Origin: Candidatus Solincola jinzensis | GTDB taxonomy: Bacteria; Actinomycetota; Geothermincolia; Geothermincolales; RBG-13-55-18 | Direction of reading: 5' to 3' | DNA length: 5,388 nucleotides | NCBI GenBank assembly: GCA_015711875.1 | Contig: JACVJG010000239.1 | Location: 1-5,388, forward strand | Shown: positions 4,596 to 5,388 of the stretch, in pieces | Position numbering within the stretch: the first letter of the stretch is position 1 | Layout: every line of letters begins with the position of its first letter | Notes under the pieces: model-generated | Database searches by the model: none | Seen by the model: only the letters and a program-made list of their open reading frames with translations | Told to the model about the DNA's origin: nothing | Made by a program: the position numbers and the translations under genes

Positions 4596-5388
4596 ATGAA
4601 CAAGGAATTCCAGGAATACGAGGGTCTTATCAACCGCGTCGCGGGCATATTCGGGGTGCTGAAATACTTCCCCGACGACATGAGCGACGAGGAGGTCGAG
4701 GGGTTCCTGCACGTGCTTCCGCAAGACGTGGCCAATACCCTTACGGCCATGCTCGCCCCGCGGCGCGTGCGCAAGGTCAGCATCGCCTGGCTCAAGTGCC
4801 TGCAGGAATGGTTCGACGGCGCGCTGGCGGCGAAGAAGGAGGGCAGGAAGCTCATCCTCGCGCCCTTCAACTTCCCTCCCGAGTTCGTGCGCTGCTTCAA
4901 GAACGCGTATCCCCTGACCAGCGAGGTGCTGTCCACCGCCGGGGTCGTGACCCTGGAGGGGCAGGGCGAGAGGTACTGGGATTTCGCCATGGGGATGGGG
5001 ATCCCCGACTACCTCTGCTCCTCCAACACCATCGAGCTCGGATCGATGCTCACCCTCGCGGACCTGGAGCCCGACGCCATCATCTCCGCGGCTCCCGGCA
5101 GCTGCGACGCGAACTCCAAGATGCACGAGCTGGCGGCGCGCACGCTGGGAATACCGCAGTTCCTGCTGGAAAAGCCCGTGGACGACTCCGCTAAGGGGAG
5201 AAAAGCGTACGAGAACAACGTCAGGGCACTGGCGCGTGAGCTGGAGGAGTTCCTCGGCGAGGAGCTGGACGAGGATTGGATGCGCTCGGTGCTGGAGAAG
5301 GCCAATCAGGCCACGGAGCTCTACTTCGACCTCTTCGAGCTGCGCAAGGCGCGTCCCTGCCCTTGCCCCAACCTTTTCCCCATGTATG
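4596..5388 (+). CDS. 2-hydroxyacyl-CoA dehydratase / benzoyl-CoA reductase-type subunit, 3' end missing
   Basis: The first 264 codons of a protein of the HgdB/FldB-FldC/BadDE-like family, usually about 370-430 residues. These are [4Fe-4S] subunits that work as two related chains. An ATP-driven activator protein injects one electron, allowing radical dehydration of (R)-2-hydroxyacyl-CoA or reduction of an aromatic acyl-CoA, in strictly anaerobic cytoplasm. Family signs are the DYLCSSN segment with Cys141, then GSCDANSK with Cys170 followed by ELAARTLGIP, about 29 residues on; these two cysteines match the first two cluster ligands, and the third would lie beyond the window. The frame ends shortly after RPCPCPNLF (around 254-262). 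ATG 4596 is preceded by AAGGAGGGGG (4576-4585), spaced slightly long at about 10 nt. Which subunit and substrate it is cannot be told; the partner subunit and activator, if linked, should lie to the right. Confidence 0.87.
   Translation, partial: MNKEFQEYEGLINRVAGIFGVLKYFPDDMSDEEVEGFLHVLPQDVANTLTAMLAPRRVRKVSIAWLKCLQEWFDGALAAKKEGRKLILAPFNFPPEFVRCFKNAYPLTSEVLSTAGVVTLEGQGERYWDFAMGMGIPDYLCSSNTIELGSMLTLADLEPDAIISAAPGSCDANSKMHELAARTLGIPQFLLEKPVDDSAKGRKAYENNVRALARELEEFLGEELDEDWMRSVLEKANQATELYFDLFELRKARPCPCPNLFPMY

Noticed and set aside
4796..5194. Plus-strand 132-codon frame inside the dehydratase gene
   Set aside because: An Arg/Gly/Ala-rich shadow frame without motifs. The overlapping dehydratase frame has the conserved cysteine segments and its own ribosome binding site.

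Overview
The window is a GC-rich stretch of a bacterial chromosome. Its genes use AGG and ATA codons freely. Most starts have purine-rich Shine-Dalgarno sequences, and one gene appears to be leaderless. The right-hand gene belongs to the oxygen-sensitive 2-hydroxyacyl-CoA dehydratase family, so an anaerobe is likely. A deep-branching, anaerobic, high-GC actinobacterial-type lineage would fit, but this is a guess from style and gene content; no marker gene settles the taxonomy.

Layout, left to right. (1) A minus-strand, FadD-like acyl-CoA synthetase (ANL superfamily) runs off the left edge. Its start is odd: the strong ribosome binding site feeds a 14-codon frame whose stop overlaps the synthetase ATG as ATGA. 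(2) A divergent intergenic region of about 325 bp follows. It carries a plausible sigma-70-type promoter with a palindrome at the expected transcription start, and a spaced inverted repeat. (3) A small plus-strand protein made almost entirely of three TPR units comes next. (4) Then comes about 317 bp without an intact gene. Its right half has a protein-like open frame without a proper start, which looks like a broken or decayed small gene. (5) A complete minus-strand NifS/IscS-type cysteine desulfurase follows. (6) A complete plus-strand Nudix hydrolase is divergent from it, and the two are separated by a 14-bp perfect palindrome made of two back-to-back TATAAT boxes. (7) After a somewhat AT-richer gap of about 250 bp, the 5' part of a 2-hydroxyacyl-CoA dehydratase / benzoyl-CoA reductase-type subunit runs off the right edge.

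The genes do not form one operon: strands alternate. NifS (sulfur for Fe-S clusters) and the dehydratase subunit (a predicted [4Fe-4S] enzyme) are a loose functional match, and the synthetase and dehydratase both act on acyl-CoA thioesters, but nothing in the layout proves a shared pathway. I see no CRISPR array, tRNA, rRNA, intact insertion sequence or recognisable defence system. The best points for follow-up are the palindromic divergent promoter with a leaderless Nudix gene, the broken frame at 2326-2527, and the leader frame in front of the synthetase.
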